A stretch of 64,000 nt of DNA from Penicillus capitatus. Its lineage: Eukaryota > Chlorophyta. The position numbers were made by a program, and so were the translations under genes. Every line of letters begins with the position of its first letter. Positions within the stretch are counted from its first letter, which is position 1. The stretch covers positions 1,178,001 to 1,242,000 of the forward strand of contig OZ287701.1 of the NCBI GenBank assembly GCA_965649825.1, in the 5' to 3' direction. Positions 1 through 12,066 of this stretch are shown piece by piece. The notes beneath the pieces are model-generated. The model did not search any database, was not told the DNA's origin, and saw only the letters and a program-made list of their open reading frames with translations.

Positions 1-448
1 TTATAATCTCGGATAATTGATTTGGACATGTGTTATCAGGACTGTTTAGTTGACAGTCCTTGACAAAGCTCTCGAACAAAGATCAGGTTCACCAACAGAC
101 TGCTGCATATGCACACGAAGAGAAAAAAAGGGTGTCAAAATCTAACGGTTTCTGACGACTATATACAACAAATTCCTTCACACGGCACAATCACCGTTTC
201 GGTTAATCGAGGCAACAGAAAACTCTTGAAGTTCTTCTTGTGGCAATCACATCATGTAAAAGTTCTCTCTGCGATTACTCAGTTTTCCAAAGAGAGAATG
301 TAATGAATAAAAACACGTCCATAACGGACCTGTTCTCGAAAGAAGTGCAAATTCGCCTTTAGTGAAGGCTCATGAATCATTACGGCCACGGGTGTTTGAG
401 TGTGTATGTAGAGAGGCAAGTGAGAGCGTTGGATTGTATACGTATTTC

Positions 449-1657
449 TCACTCCTTGATGTGTGACAGGATTCTTTCGGCAATGGCCGCTTGATCCCCT
501 GCATGGCAGGCATCCGCGACAATGCGCAATGTTTCGGCGCCAGGTTCCAGACCGGCACTGCAGATTCCTTTCAAGACATGGATCGCCTGTTGCCATTCCC
601 CATTGGAAGCCAAGGACTTCAGAGCAAGGTTGTATGTCTCAACGTCAATCGGGATGTCATTCTTTTCCATGCTGTCCAATAACTCCAGTGCCATGTCGGA
701 GAGGTTTTCCGTCTCCAGTGCCTCCATGAGACAGCGACATGTGTGGACATCGGCCTCGACCCCAGCCATCTGCATGGTGAGGAAGAGATCCAAGGCACTC
801 TTAGCGTCTCTTCTCGAGGCATAGTAGAGCATCAGCTCACAGTAGACACTGGGAGGTCCAACAAATTTACGCTCATGAGCTTCATCCAGTATCTCCTCTG
901 CTTTCTCCCATTGAGCACTCTTCTCGCAGGAGCAGAGTACGGAAGTGTACGTCACTTGATCCGGCTTGATGCCACTGGATCGCATCTCTTCAAATTTAGA
1001 CAGAGCCATTTCGTGCATTCCGCCGCGTTCGCAAGCAGAAATCAGCGCCCCATATGTGACCTACATCCGTCACAGCGTTCATCGAGATAGCTGTCACATC
1101 AAGAAGACCGCCCGCACCTGGTTGGGTCGACAGTTGGGATCGCGTTTGGCGGCATCCTGCATCTGCTTGAAGACGTCAAGTGCCTTTTGCCATTCTCCGC
1201 TGCTCGAGCAGGCTGCAATGAGGGCAGAGTAACTGTACTTATTGGGTCGGACGCCTCTCATGTGCTTCATGGCGTCGAACACTTCTTGCGCCTTGGGATA
1301 GTCACGCATGCGGCCGCACAGATCAATCAATGCCGTAAAGGCCTGTTCTCGCGGTTTGAACGTACACGATTCAATGCAGGAGAAAATCGCTCCCGTTCCA
1401 GCTTCCGCTTGGATGATCTGCGTCTTGAGTGTGTCCATATCCCATGCCGGTCGGTTTGGCGCAAATCCAGGGCTGCGCGGCGAGTTGGAGGTGCGGCGAG
1501 AATCCGTTTCCGACCCGCTACCAGCCTTAACGGGTGTGTAAATACTCGGCATCATCTCTGGCGGCGAATGCGCTCCGTATGGAGTCGCGTATTGCGGACG
1601 CGAGCGCATAGGAGAGTAGTAGCCAGTACCGAATTTTCGGGCGAATCCAGGAGCCAT
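449..1657 (-). CDS. Pentatricopeptide repeat (PPR) protein, two exons
   Basis: PPR proteins bind organellar RNA through arrays of ~35-residue helix pairs and act in plastid or mitochondrial RNA processing. Exon 1 (1118-1657) starts at the first ATG (MAPGFARK...); an upstream GTG was ignored. It has a low-complexity Ser/Pro-rich N-terminus, possibly a transit peptide, then motifs such as FTALIDLCGRMRDYPKAQEV and YSALIAACSSSGEWQKALDV. Exon 2 (449-1060) continues in phase with VTYGALISACERGG, VTYTSVLCSCEKSAQWEKAE and YNLALKSLASNGEWQQAIHV. The 57-nt intron (1061-1117) is GTGCGG...TGTGACGGATGTAG. About seven repeats are seen, all classical P-type, with no DYW/E extension. The RNA target cannot be read from sequence. 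Confidence 0.8.
1061..1117 (-). other. Intron of the PPR gene
   Basis: This 57-nt intron is needed to join two in-phase PPR helices (…CRPNQ | VTYGAL…). It starts GTGCGG and ends TGTGACGGATGTAG; the TGTGAC lies 8 nt before the exon and is a likely branch-point motif. Confidence 0.75.
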
Positions 1658-2069
1658 CTCAACACCGCGATGCACCGTCTGTTAGAAACGAACTGACGTC
1701 ACAATTCTCGCAACAGTGTCGTTTTTGTTGCGCTTCTCTTCAAAGCAGCAGTAACGCGTAAAGCGGTCTGTTGTGTCTGTTCTCTGTTGGTAGTCGTGCA
1801 CCTGCTTGAGTCGAATTCGTCTCAATAAGCAAAGTGCTTATCTGTTCGTTTTTGTCGGTTCTTTGAAGAAAGGGGTCGGCGAGCAAACTTCTTAAAAGCG
1901 ATAGACAGCAGAAGTGCAAACCGAATTGAGACTAGAAGTCTGTAACGAGGTTAAAGCAAATGATAGCAGAGTTGAAAGCAGCAAGCAACGTTGTTTTACG
2001 TCCTCGTGGTCGGTCCTCGAATTTATACCCATGCGCGCGGATCAATTGGATCTGATGGGACAGGATGAA

Positions 2070-5000
2070 CTACACATCATCCGCTGTGAATTTCTCGCGT
2101 AAGATTTCTGCGAGGTCCGTCCGCAGCTCATAAGGGTTGGCTGGATCCCACCAGTCGGCGGCCCGTCTGCGACGGATCGAAGAATAGCGTCCGCTCGTGC
2201 CGTTTTTATCGGCCTCGGTGTCACGACGGCCATCGCCCGGATACAACAGATGCCCCTCTTTGGTCCATCCAAAGCCGTCCAGGCGTGACGTCTTGTATTC
2301 CTGGAGATCATTTTCGTAGGTGACTTTGCGGAGGATGGGCAGACCGATGACTTCTCTTTCGACCAACTCTTCGATGAGAGCCTCGAGGGCTGGAAAATTG
2401 GTGGCTAGGCCATAGTATGCCTTGGCCTCTGCGGCATCCAGCAACTCTCGGCATTCTTCAAAGGCGATTCTGGCGATGTCGGTGGAGACGTTGGGAATCG
2501 TGTTCATCTCGTATGCCTGGGCAATGTAGTCATCCACACTATCCATGAATGCCACGGGGCCAAGATGCTTGCTGAAACCGCAACGGTAGACCATCTCTTT
2601 GGCAACGGCATTGGCCACATTGAGATCGGCAGCACCTGCGGTACTGATGTTGGCATCGCCCAGTAGCAACCGTTCTGCACAGCGTCCTGCTAAGGAGACC
2701 ACAAGTTTTGAGTCCATATAGCTTCGCGTCACCACGCTCGACTCCAGGCGCTCTTCACGGGGCAGAAAAAAGGTCGAGCCGGACGGGATGCCACCCGGAC
2801 AGGCAGAGACCTTGTAGACTTCGTCATAGGCAGGAGACATGAGGCCAATCAATGCTTTCCCCGCTTCGTAGACGGCAATGTTTCTGCGGAGCTGCGGCGG
2901 AACGATATCTTCATCATAGTTCCACGCCGACGTCCCTTGATCGCGCTTTTCGTTCATAATAATCTCCAGAGCGCTGAACATATCGTCTTCTGTTATCGCG
3001 ACATGTTTCTGCGAACACAGCACAGAGCGATAGATCGACGCGCACATCTATGCGAGAGGTACTTTCCGAACAGATACGGTGGCAGACCGGTTCATCAGAT
3101 CCATCAGCTGTGCTCCAGTGAAGCCAGCAGTGGCACGCGCCACTCGATTGTAATCGACATTCTTCGACATCGTTTTGTCGCGCGAGTGCACTTTCATAAT
3201 AGCTTCCCGTCCATCAACGTTCGGCAACGGCAGCTGAAGCACTCGATCGAATCGCCCCGGACGGGTCAGGGCTTCGTCGAGATCGTAGGGGCGATTGGTG
3301 GCGGCGATAATAATGACCCCTGTGTTGTCTTCAAATCCGTCCATCTCTGTCAGCAGCTGATTGATGGTGTGCACCGATTCATCGTTGCCGTCTTTCGAGC
3401 GTTGCATCCCGACGCCATCGAATTCGTCGATGAAGAGAATACAGGGAGCCGCTGCTCGTGTCCTCTCAAACATATCCCGCACACGGGATGCCCCAACGCC
3501 CACGTACATCTCTGAAAACTCCGTTCCCGCTGTCGAGAAGAACGGAACGCCAGCTTCTCCTGCAATGGCTCGGGCGAAAAGGGTCTTTCCCGTACCCGGT
3601 TCTCCAACCAGAAGTATACCGCCTGGCGATCGCGCACCCATATCGAGAAAGCGGTTTGGGTTCTTCAGAAAGGCCACGATTTCCTGAGAGAACAGAACAG
3701 GAATTGAGATCGTCGCATGTCCGTCTTCTTTGAGAGAGACCGACTTTGATCTCGTTTTTCACTTGATCGATGCCAGCGATGTCCTTAAAGGTGATATTGG
3801 ATTCCTTTGCGCGCATCATATCGAGATCCGCGCCGCCAAAGATGTCATCTTCGGAGTCTCTCTGGCCAATTCTGAAAGAGGCCTGGACCAGAACGTAGCA
3901 GACAAGCATCGGGAAGAACATATGGATCAGCATGAACAGAATCGTGTTCAGTGGATTCTCCTTCTCGCTCTCGATGATGACATTGTGTCGCAACTGTCCA
4001 AAAAGGCAAACCGTTATCCGATGACTCCAATCAACAGAGGTCGCACGAGATGTGTGTAGAGGTCGGGATCGTATGGCAATCCAATCTTCTCTTCTCGAGC
4101 CCCTCCTGGCGCGCTGGCCTTCACCTGGACCTTTAACGACCTCTTATCTTTGCTGTACTTTGCCTAGAGGGATCCATCCGATCGTTCGATGTGTGAGAGA
4201 AGATGTGTTAACCGTCGACCTGTTTGATGTGACCATCTCTGACGAGTATCCAGAACTGTGTGTACGTCAAGTCCTTTAACTTGTCCACTCTCCAAATCGA
4301 CATCACGTTCTTAACCTCTTCCGAATTTTCGTCGGGGATATCGTCTGGATTGGGGACCATAGATTTGAAGGGATCCACTCTTCTGCCCTTCTTGACGATA
4401 CCTAATCAAAACGCCATCCCTCAGTACAGGACGTCCCATCAACGGTCACATCAGACTTCGTTCTCGAGCGCGGCGCTCTCTCAGACGGTCCTCATGTGTC
4501 ATACGCTTCTTGCCTCCTTTCTTGTCTTTCTTCTTATCTTTCTCTTCCGCCTTCGTTTCCTCCTCTCCTGATTCCAAATCCTCATCCGATTCTCTGTCTG
4601 CGGACTCGGATACAGTGACCTCATCTCTGGAAGCAGAATGGGATGCCGGTTGGTATAGTGTGGAAGAGGGGATACGTGTCATCGGCAAAGGCTGGAGGCA
4701 GATAGCCGCCGAGACGGATTCCTAAGAGGGCGACAACGAATGCAGCTATCCGTAACCCATCGAAGAGGTTTCCAAATCGAAAACGACGTTCCTTATGGAA
4801 CTGCTGGAAGTGTGTGGGCTTCGACCGTGGGGTCGTCTCTGCAACGTTGTCTTGTATCCTCAACAGCGTCGGTGCGATCGCCTTGTCCGTCCTTTCCAAA
4901 ACGTCGTCATCGGCCGCGACTTCTCTGCTGTAAGCTCCGGTCGGTGTGCGTCTTCGTCTTGGCGATCTCGAACGCCGATGCAGAGCAGTCATGTGTGTCC

Positions 5001-5091
5001 ACACGAGCGTCGCCGAAAGACGTTGTGGTGCGTTTGTCATTCGTGGACGCCATACAGGACGTGAACGGGAAGGGTGCAGGTGAATCGACAT
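2070..5091 (-). CDS. FtsH-like AAA+ pseudoprotease (FtsHi type) lacking the zinc-binding HEXXH
   Basis: FtsH proteins are membrane AAA+ metalloproteases; FtsHi members keep the ATPase but have lost proteolysis. The N-terminus (ATG at 5091) is Ser/Arg-rich like a transit peptide, then has a membrane segment near 4720-4770 ([16 protein letters not shown]). A linker exon contains [18 protein letters not shown], typical of the FtsH intermembrane region, and a second membrane segment follows ([19 protein letters not shown]). The AAA domain has Walker A GEPGTGKT, Walker [10 protein letters not shown] and the second region of homology ([21 protein letters not shown]). Where active FtsH has HEAGH, this protein has YEAGK, so both zinc histidines are gone. 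Introns 3009-3062 (54 nt) and 3684-3744 (61 nt) restore frame exactly; the joins between the 5' exons (3990-4700) are not fully resolved. The domain assignment is firm; plastid location is inferred. Confidence 0.85.
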
Positions 5092-5215
5092 GGTGTTGTC
5101 CGCTGGGCTATTCAAAACCCCAGACAGATCGAGATGGGGTGACGGATGGGACAGATGGATCGATGGACGTTGCTGCTATCGATTTCGTACTCGATTTCTG
5201 GATCGACGGTGAGCG

Positions 5216-6748
5216 ATGGACGTCGTCGCGCGGATCGAAGAATTGATTGCTGCAACGATCGACGTCATCGCATCCGGATCTCTTCCCGTCCAGTCTATCT
5301 TTCACAAGACGACGATCGCAATCCAATGTGTAGGTCTTTCGATTTCCTTCTCGTTCTTCGGCAGCTCATCGATCGCAGTCGAGCGAAAACGAGATACCGA
5401 TCGTCGAAGGTCGGGATAACGTTCATGAAGTGTCGTATCAATGAGATCGCGATCGGCTTTAGGCGAAGACTTCGACGGAGATGGCGATGTTTCGATCGAT
5501 GAGATCGAAGAGCGATCCATGGATACAACACTCAACGATCAACAACGCTTTCACAGTCGCACGCCACCGCCGAATTTCTCAGATGCCATGATTGAACGCG
5601 ATCTCATTTCCAGAAACGGTGCTGGAGCTTTCCACATCGCCAGAGGTCGCACATGACACCCATACGCTCAACCATTCCTACCACTCAGCAGTTTTGAAGG
5701 TGCTTGACGTCGTGCATGAACTTCTCATCGACTCCAATCGATGCACACAACGAGAACTCTACTACAGAGTATGTTCGTTCGCAATACCTCGTATCGGGAT
5801 CCTCCTGCCATGTAGTTGCAGCATCCACCTTTGTTTACAAGCGTTTCTGACGTCACAGAGGCGCTGCACGATGTGTGCTGCATGTTAGACGTGCCCCGTT
5901 CTGCCTTGAACATCAGCTGTTCGCCAAAAGGCGCTGTCTCTGGTCACATTCACATCAAGCATCCACGTCTTCCTTTCTGGCAGGTACAGAGATGCGAGTC
6001 TTCGATGTGACCAGGAGACGGTCGGTATCTTTGATGTGACAGGATGGAACACAGGTCGGCTCAGCCGGATGGAGCATTCCGGGCGATGCTGTCGAAATCG
6101 AGCAGCTGCAGATACAATGCCACGTGCCTTACCTCATCATCATCGAAAAGGACGCCGTTTTTCAAAGGTCTTCATTACTTTCTCACACTTTTTGAAAGTG
6201 TGACCTCCATCAGACTAACAGATGACAGATTCTTTGACACCCTGCCCTGCGTTTTGGCCACCGGCAAAGGGATGCCAGACTTCGCCACCCGTCTCTTCCT
6301 CCACCGACTCGTCCGTGCCTCTCCGCATCTCACCGTCTTGGGCATTGTCGATTGGAACCCATCCGGCGTGGCTATTCTCAATATCTACCGACACGGGAGT
6401 GCCAGAATGGGACCGCACACACATTCGTGATCCAATCTACCCTCTCTGCTCACTCTTTGCCTAACGCCTGCTGCCAGGGTGCGTTTGCCTCAGTTAAGAT
6501 GGTTGGGACTCCGCACACATCTGTTGCCTCCCAGTCCAAACGAAGCCTTTTTCCCGCTCACTCCACGAGACGGCTCCCTCATCCTGACCCTCAAATCTCA
6601 GCTGTCCCATCTACCCGACTGGATCCATGAGCTCGACACCATGGAACGCATGGGCCTCAAGTGTGACATCGAAGCCGTTTACCATCTCTGCGGATTCAAA
6701 GGCCTCATGGAGATGCTCTCCTACCAGATTCTACATGGTCTGTATTGA
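5216..6748 (+). CDS. SPO11: SPO11 / topoisomerase VI subunit A-like protein
   Basis: SPO11 makes meiotic DNA double-strand breaks through a tyrosyl-DNA link; TOP6A is its topoisomerase relative. Resolved exons are ~5441-5645, 5692-5768, 5822-5983, 6043-6167, 6214-6426 and 6478-6748; the introns are 46, 53, 59, 46 and 51 nt. The 5' exon is less certain: an ATG at 5216 (MDVVARIEELI...) fits the family N-terminus. The catalytic region reads CTQRELYYR, with the expected tandem Tyr, followed by HPPLF and the winged-helix segment CCMLDVPRSALNI. The TOPRIM part has IIIEKDAVFQRL, ATGKGMPDFATR and GIVDWNPSGVAIL, then LPQLRWLGLR. The metal-binding DxD is DxN here. The C-terminal HELDTMERMGLKCDIEAVYHL matches the family. 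SPO11 and TOP6A cannot be separated from sequence alone. Confidence 0.85.
5984..6042 (+). other. SPO11 intron with TGTGACAG acceptor
   Basis: This 59-nt intron runs from GTACAG to TTTGATGTGACAG and joins PFWQ to DGTQV in phase 0. The presumed branch motif TGTGAC directly abuts the AG acceptor. Confidence 0.7.
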
Positions 6749-7489
6749 AGTTGGCCATCCATCTGTTGCTCAAGGTGTGCCGATTTGTACGTACGTGCAT
6801 TACAGTTGTCCACTTATTGAACAAGATTCAATACTCAACACTTCTGTTAGCCCATCTGTCTCATTGAAGGATCATCATCGTCCACTATGTATGGTTCTAT
6901 TATGGGAAGCACAGCCTTGAAAGAGTTCCCATAGTCAGAACCACACCGTCTCCAGTCGAAAGACAACATTCAGATGGTCAGCCATGCCCCTGTTTTCGTT
7001 CAGGGCCAAAAATATTGATTCTTGTGGACTCGGAGAGAGGTTTGAATTGTCTTGTGAAGCAACAACGCGCATGAAAGTGAGGTCAGAGCAACCGTCCATA
7101 TATCATCAACCAACCCCTTCTTTTCCCTACTGCCGGAGACCTAATGCTCTCAACACATTATTCCGGATCAGTCGGAACAATGCTGCGTCATGAATCCGAT
7201 TCAAAAGGTGCACACAAGTCTCGAATGTCAAGTGTCGACACAGCATGGCCGAATGGTGAGAAGTCGCAGATGCTGGGGACACCGGACCCCCAAAACGAAT
7301 AAAATTCAAACGCAAAGCCATTGACAACAGATCCCTATCTACTGAAATATGGAAGTGTAGGTAGGGCCCAAAAAGCAATCAATCACTGACGGTAGCCATG
7401 AGTCACACCGATAAAGAAAGTGTGATCGATCTAAGACGATTCCGGTCGGCGATTTCGACGGAATCTAAAAAGAGGGGAAACATGCATGC

Positions 7490-9110
7490 ATCCAACGCAA
7501 TCCCCTGCGCCCGATGTTTCCTCGCGGTCGTTTGGACGGATTGAATGTTGATGTGTGACTTGTTCTTTGAGTGTCCGCAATTCGCTCTCCATATGGAACA
7601 ACTGTTTGCGAAGGTAACGTATCTCGTATGCTGCAGCCGCACTCTACAACACAGCCTCACATAACAGCCAAGCCACTGCACACCATCACCTCTTGATCTG
7701 CGGTCTGCGATGTGATCTCCGATTCTCCTCGATCCTCGAACCCGACGAGTTTGATATCGAGCTCTGTCTCGCGAACAGCCTGCGAAGAAGAGATGATGCT
7801 ATTGCCCACGGTATGGATGGTGCTTGCCTTATACAGCTTGGCCTTATGATACATGGCATCTGTAATAACCTCGTCCGTGAAGTCGACAACGAAGCTCTGT
7901 ACTAGGAATTTTGAAAAGGTGAAATCTACTCCCCGTGAGTTCTAACACACATAGCTGTGCTCAGTGAACACACGACCGAGCAAAGAGAGCGACAGACAAG
8001 AAGAACGACTTCCACATCTACGGCGGTGCGCGGTTTGATGAATCCCTACACACAAGATCTCACACTTCTGCCCGTCCCATCACGAATGTCACACTTGAGA
8101 GGGTTTGACTTTGAAGCCTTTAGGAAAAGTACTTCGGATCTACAGACCACCCACCACATTGGATCTGAAATCGAAGAGAGGGAGGGAGGGTCACACTTTG
8201 AACGCATATCTATCATCCGTTGGATTGTAAAGACGAATGGAAGAGATCACACTTGTCCCGCCATTGTCTGCAGGAGTGCCACATAGGAAGGGGCGGGAAA
8301 GGGGGTTCAGGGATTTACATCTGAATGTGATGTCGCTGTTCACACATACGAGACCATCCCTCGCTTCCGTCGTCGAATGAATAGAATCTACGGGAATGGA
8401 GGATCGGCTGGGGGACTGGGTATGCACGGTGTCCGTTGCAGGAGTGGGCGGAAAGCACTCTTCAGACTGCATCGTCGCCATTGCTTGAGAAAGGATATCG
8501 CCACCATTTCCATTGTTCTCTGACGTACTGGACCCTGCATCCAAAAAGACGGGAACCCTGATCAGACGGATGTCCTGCAAACACAGTCCGCGTCTCGTTA
8601 GGGAGTGAGGATTGGCGGCTCGCCTTATTTCCAGATTTTAGTTTGGATTCTGCAGCAACCGCATTTTTTTCTGTCGTTGGCATCGCTTCGATCAAGAACT
8701 TGTCCGACACCGTCGGTTTAGGATTCCTTTGCTGCACAGCAGAAGAGAAATGATAGTGGCGGCGCTTAGGCTTAAGTACAGTGATCGACCTTTATTATCA
8801 CTATCTTAAAAGACGAGTTCGGCTCCACAAATCCCTAAAAGCATCAACCGTCGCCATCATGGCATCCCAGGAGTGTGCTTGAAGATGCATACCACAGATG
8901 GTTTCACCACGTAGCTCTTAGGCGACGTCGTTTTCACCTGTCCATTCCCACCAGATAGACAGAGCACGCAACAGGACGTGTTCCATACTTTGAATGCAAA
9001 TCTGTGACGTGTGGGATTGTGCAGCGTTAGACTTGATCGTTGCCGCTCCCCGTCGTTGAGATCTACAGTCCATTGAAGTGGGTGATTCAGCAAAGAGACA
9101 CCATGGCTAA
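7490..9110 (-). CDS. VAP-like protein with two MSP domains and a coiled coil (start unresolved)
   Basis: VAP/MSP-domain proteins are adaptors, usually on the ER, that bind FFAT motifs of lipid-transfer proteins. The first MSP domain is at 8870-9100: PLQWTVDLNDGERQ, LTLHNPTRHRFAFK, then after a 51-nt intron (GTATGG...GGACAG) VKTTSPKSYVVKPSV. This is the standard VAP core. A second MSP-like unit follows at 8090-8260 (SIRLYNPTDDRYAFK, then PKYF...VKPSQ after an intron), separated by an acidic, Ser-rich linker. The last exons at 7500-7850 form a predicted coiled coil (EIRYLRKQLFHMESELRTLKEQV). No C-terminal membrane anchor was seen, which is unusual for VAP. The first exon and initiator ATG were not identified. 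Confidence 0.7.
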
Positions 9111-10689
9111 ATCGAGAGGTTGAAAATGGGGGACGTTCTGGCCCACTGCTACGGAATGCGTGTCATACTTCATCGAGCACGCAAGGGCCAGCGAAGAGAG
9201 AAGCCCTATATTAAGGTAATCATACCGCCTCGGTGGCGAGGCAGCAGCGTAGCGCGCCGCGTGGTATCACGAGGTCGTGTTCCAAGAACGTGGGGTCAGC
9301 GCTTACGTCGGAAATGCATTTCTCTGGGTCCCCACTGAAGTCCTGCTGAAGAGCGAGTTTCGTCTCCGCCACTCATGTTGTTTTCTAATCTCTGCGTTAC
9401 TCGCCGGAAGATGAAAATCGAACAAACGTTTCACCTAGGCGGAGATATTTATTTGTTGATGGTCGCAGAGAAAATGCGATTTGATGTATTCATTATCGGG
9501 TGCTTCGCAGGGTCAGGCACGCCCGTTTCGCAGAAATCGCGTTTCGTAAGCATCGTACGTAGCAGAACGACGATCACCGTCCAGTCAGGATCGCTTAGAC
9601 CCGCGGTCATGTTCTTTTATGCGTTCATTATTGGGCGAATGAAAGTTCGAGCCGATCAGTTGAATCGCACCATTCGATGGGCCACACACATTGGCGCGGA
9701 GAGGGTGTCAGCACAGCATCAAAAAACTTGGAAGCGGGCGGTGCGACTGCTAAACGAGATACGGTTGCTCAGGCCGCGAGTTTTGAACAACAATGAGAGG
9801 CGGAGCGCTAAGTTAGGGGTAGACTGGGTATGTCTCTTGTTGAAGAACAGGACTGCTGGACGTGCTCTTTAAACGCAGTTGTTGGCGCTTCATCACCTGT
9901 GAGCGACGTCACAATCTCGCCGGTCGCATGTCGTAGATGACAACAAAAAGAAGAGACATGGAAAGCGCATGACGCCTGGGTTTCTCTTGGAGGCAATGGT
10001 CGAAGGTGAACCGAGTTAACAGAAAACGGCGAGAACACAGAGTGTTACGCCTAAGATTAAACAAGGTGCTTGAGATAGCTTTCTACGACCCATCTCACAA
10101 GGGCAATATCAGAACAATCTTTCGTACGGGATGAGGTGCCCATGCAGTTATGCAATGCAAGGAAACTGCATTTCTTCGTCGTCGATGTCGTTGCGTGCTG
10201 GATCGATAGAGACAGAGAGATCGACATGTGCTGGAAGTGCAAAGCCAGAAGACACATGACAGGCAATGTGTGTGATATTGCAGTGAAAATGCGACAGTGT
10301 TCCAAAAAGACGCTAAAAGATGGTTTCGGCGCAAGTATCGATGCCGTTAATGCTTATAAATAGGCTGGTGGTGATTTTACATGGTGTGCGCTTTTCGCAG
10401 TAAGTCTACTGCAGCCATTCATCATTGCTCGGATGGAGGACGCCTTTCTTATGAAACGATCGAAAAAGTCTTCGCCTGTCTCGAATCCTTATCGAAGGTC
10501 GCACGGCGTTTCGGGATTGCATTTCCAAAATAATTCTAAGGTACCTACGACAATTCTGTTTTCCTTGTATTCACAGGAAAAACTTAATAATCCTCCTTCG
10601 GTCGCAAGTCTTGGGCAACGAGCGAATTCATTTCGGATAGCACTCCCCATCTTGAGCAGCCATCGCAACACTGCAACGCGATCATGTGC

Positions 10690-11330
10690 CTAGAAGAAAC
10701 GACGTTTTCCTTCGTTGAGTGGATCGATCCTCCGATTCTCTCGTCCGCGAATGATTGGTGGCCAGCTCAGAACACTCATCAGACATACCAATAAATGTGG
10801 ACGCACAAAAGAGGTCCTGTTCATAGAGCCACACGTGTCCGTGTTTGAACATCGAGGATGCAACAGCTCCACTGAGCGCACTCCATCGCAGAGAAGGTGG
10901 CATGTCGAGGAGCTGAACAGACTGCCACCTTATCCGTGCATCAGATCAACATCAAACAGGGTTCCGTGTCACCTAGCACAGGGGCTAGTCGTCTCAGAAG
11001 TAAAGGCCACTTCATATGCAATCCTTTGCCGGAAGAAGAAGAAATCATCATTTTTCCTCCATTCCTTAGCAGTTTTGGAAGAGTAATTTCTGTACGAGTC
11101 CCAACGACGCCGAGGCATTTGGTCTGTTGAAGTCTCGTTCGGGGGCACATTTGATCCGCCTGCGTCGTCGAATTCAAAGAGACGACACAAGACAGGCCAC
11201 AAAGCAGGTTAAACCTTCTCGACCTCACGAAGACGTCGCCGTCGTTTTTGTCGTACCCTGAGCAAAGAGTCCGTCCGGCAGAAAGTGCGATTCTCTTCCG
11301 GAGAAGATTCGGAGTTCCTTCCTTGCCTTA
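10690..11330 (-). pseudogene. Decayed BAHD acyltransferase paralogue
   Basis: Translation of the minus strand in shifting frames aligns with the intact BAHD gene just upstream (12067-13518). TRTEITLPKLLRNGGKMM corresponds to IRAEITLEKLRKGTGKMI, LHMKWPLLLRRL to PRMNWPSFLDTI, and LYEQDLFCASTFIG to MFDAKDLCIAYMHL. Frames change at least three times and the HXXXDG segment is not recoverable. The C-terminal DFGNG half is absent on this side. It is best read as a dead tandem duplicate. Confidence 0.65.
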
Positions 11331-11582
11331 CCTAAACTGGATACTACACGTGTTGTGTCATCGTCGTATGGGAGGAAGCACCGAGCTCCGTGATTCTCAC
11401 ACATCTAAGAATACATCTCTTCTGAAGCACGACTTCTGACGAACGCGAGATCCGATTGCCCGCATCGACAGAGAAATATCAACAACTGCGGATCTTTTAA
11501 AAACGGGTGTAATCAAACAACATGACTGCCACCTCGAGCAGAGGTATGCAATACATATCCTTCCGAATTTTTTCAAATTGCC

Positions 11583-11981
11583 ATGCATATAGAGAGACGA
11601 GGGGCCTCTGTGTAGTCCTACATAACCAGCCTCTTAGTGGAGGTCTCACTCTCTAAAGCAGTAGCGAATGCTCATCGGCAAGGATTGTGATGTATATGTC
11701 TATCTATACGTGATTCAAATCGTGATGAAATATTGGCAACGTGTGACGGGTTAAGCAAGAAAGTTATTGCTAACTTTCAGCTTTGACAGAGTGCAAGGTT
11801 TTAATGGTAATGCGGGATCGTGCAAAAAAAGCGAGAATATGTGGCGGATCGACGCAGAGTTAAGGTCACAGTTCTGTAGCGGCTTCCCCGAAAGGAAGAA
11901 AATCGCTGACGACAACTGAGACATTAGATGTCGAATGCCTTTCAGTTTTCGAACAGCAAATAAAAAGGAGCACAGAATGCT
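11583..11981 (+). repeat. Direct repeat R1, left copy
   Basis: About 395 bp repeated in the same orientation at 13848-14245. Shared blocks include tacataaccagcctc, gcaaggattgtgatgt, gagtgcaaggttttaatggt and aaaaaggagcacagaatg. The two copies bracket the intact BAHD gene. No coding capacity was recognised. Confidence 0.8.
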
Positions 11982-12066
11982 CAGCCGAAAAAAAGACCTA
12001 GCGTGATGTTTGAAGCATGGATAGATCTAAAACAACAAATGCTGACGATCATATGGTGCGTCTATG

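Noticed and set aside
5100-5540. Overlapping ORFs on both strands rich in GATCG words
   Set aside because: Biased composition opens several frames at once; only the SPO11 frame has family support.
9375-9872. 165-codon plus-strand ORF as a gene
   Set aside because: It starts with ATG, but there is no known motif, no splice support and no second copy. The stretch 9120-10680 otherwise shows nothing I can support.
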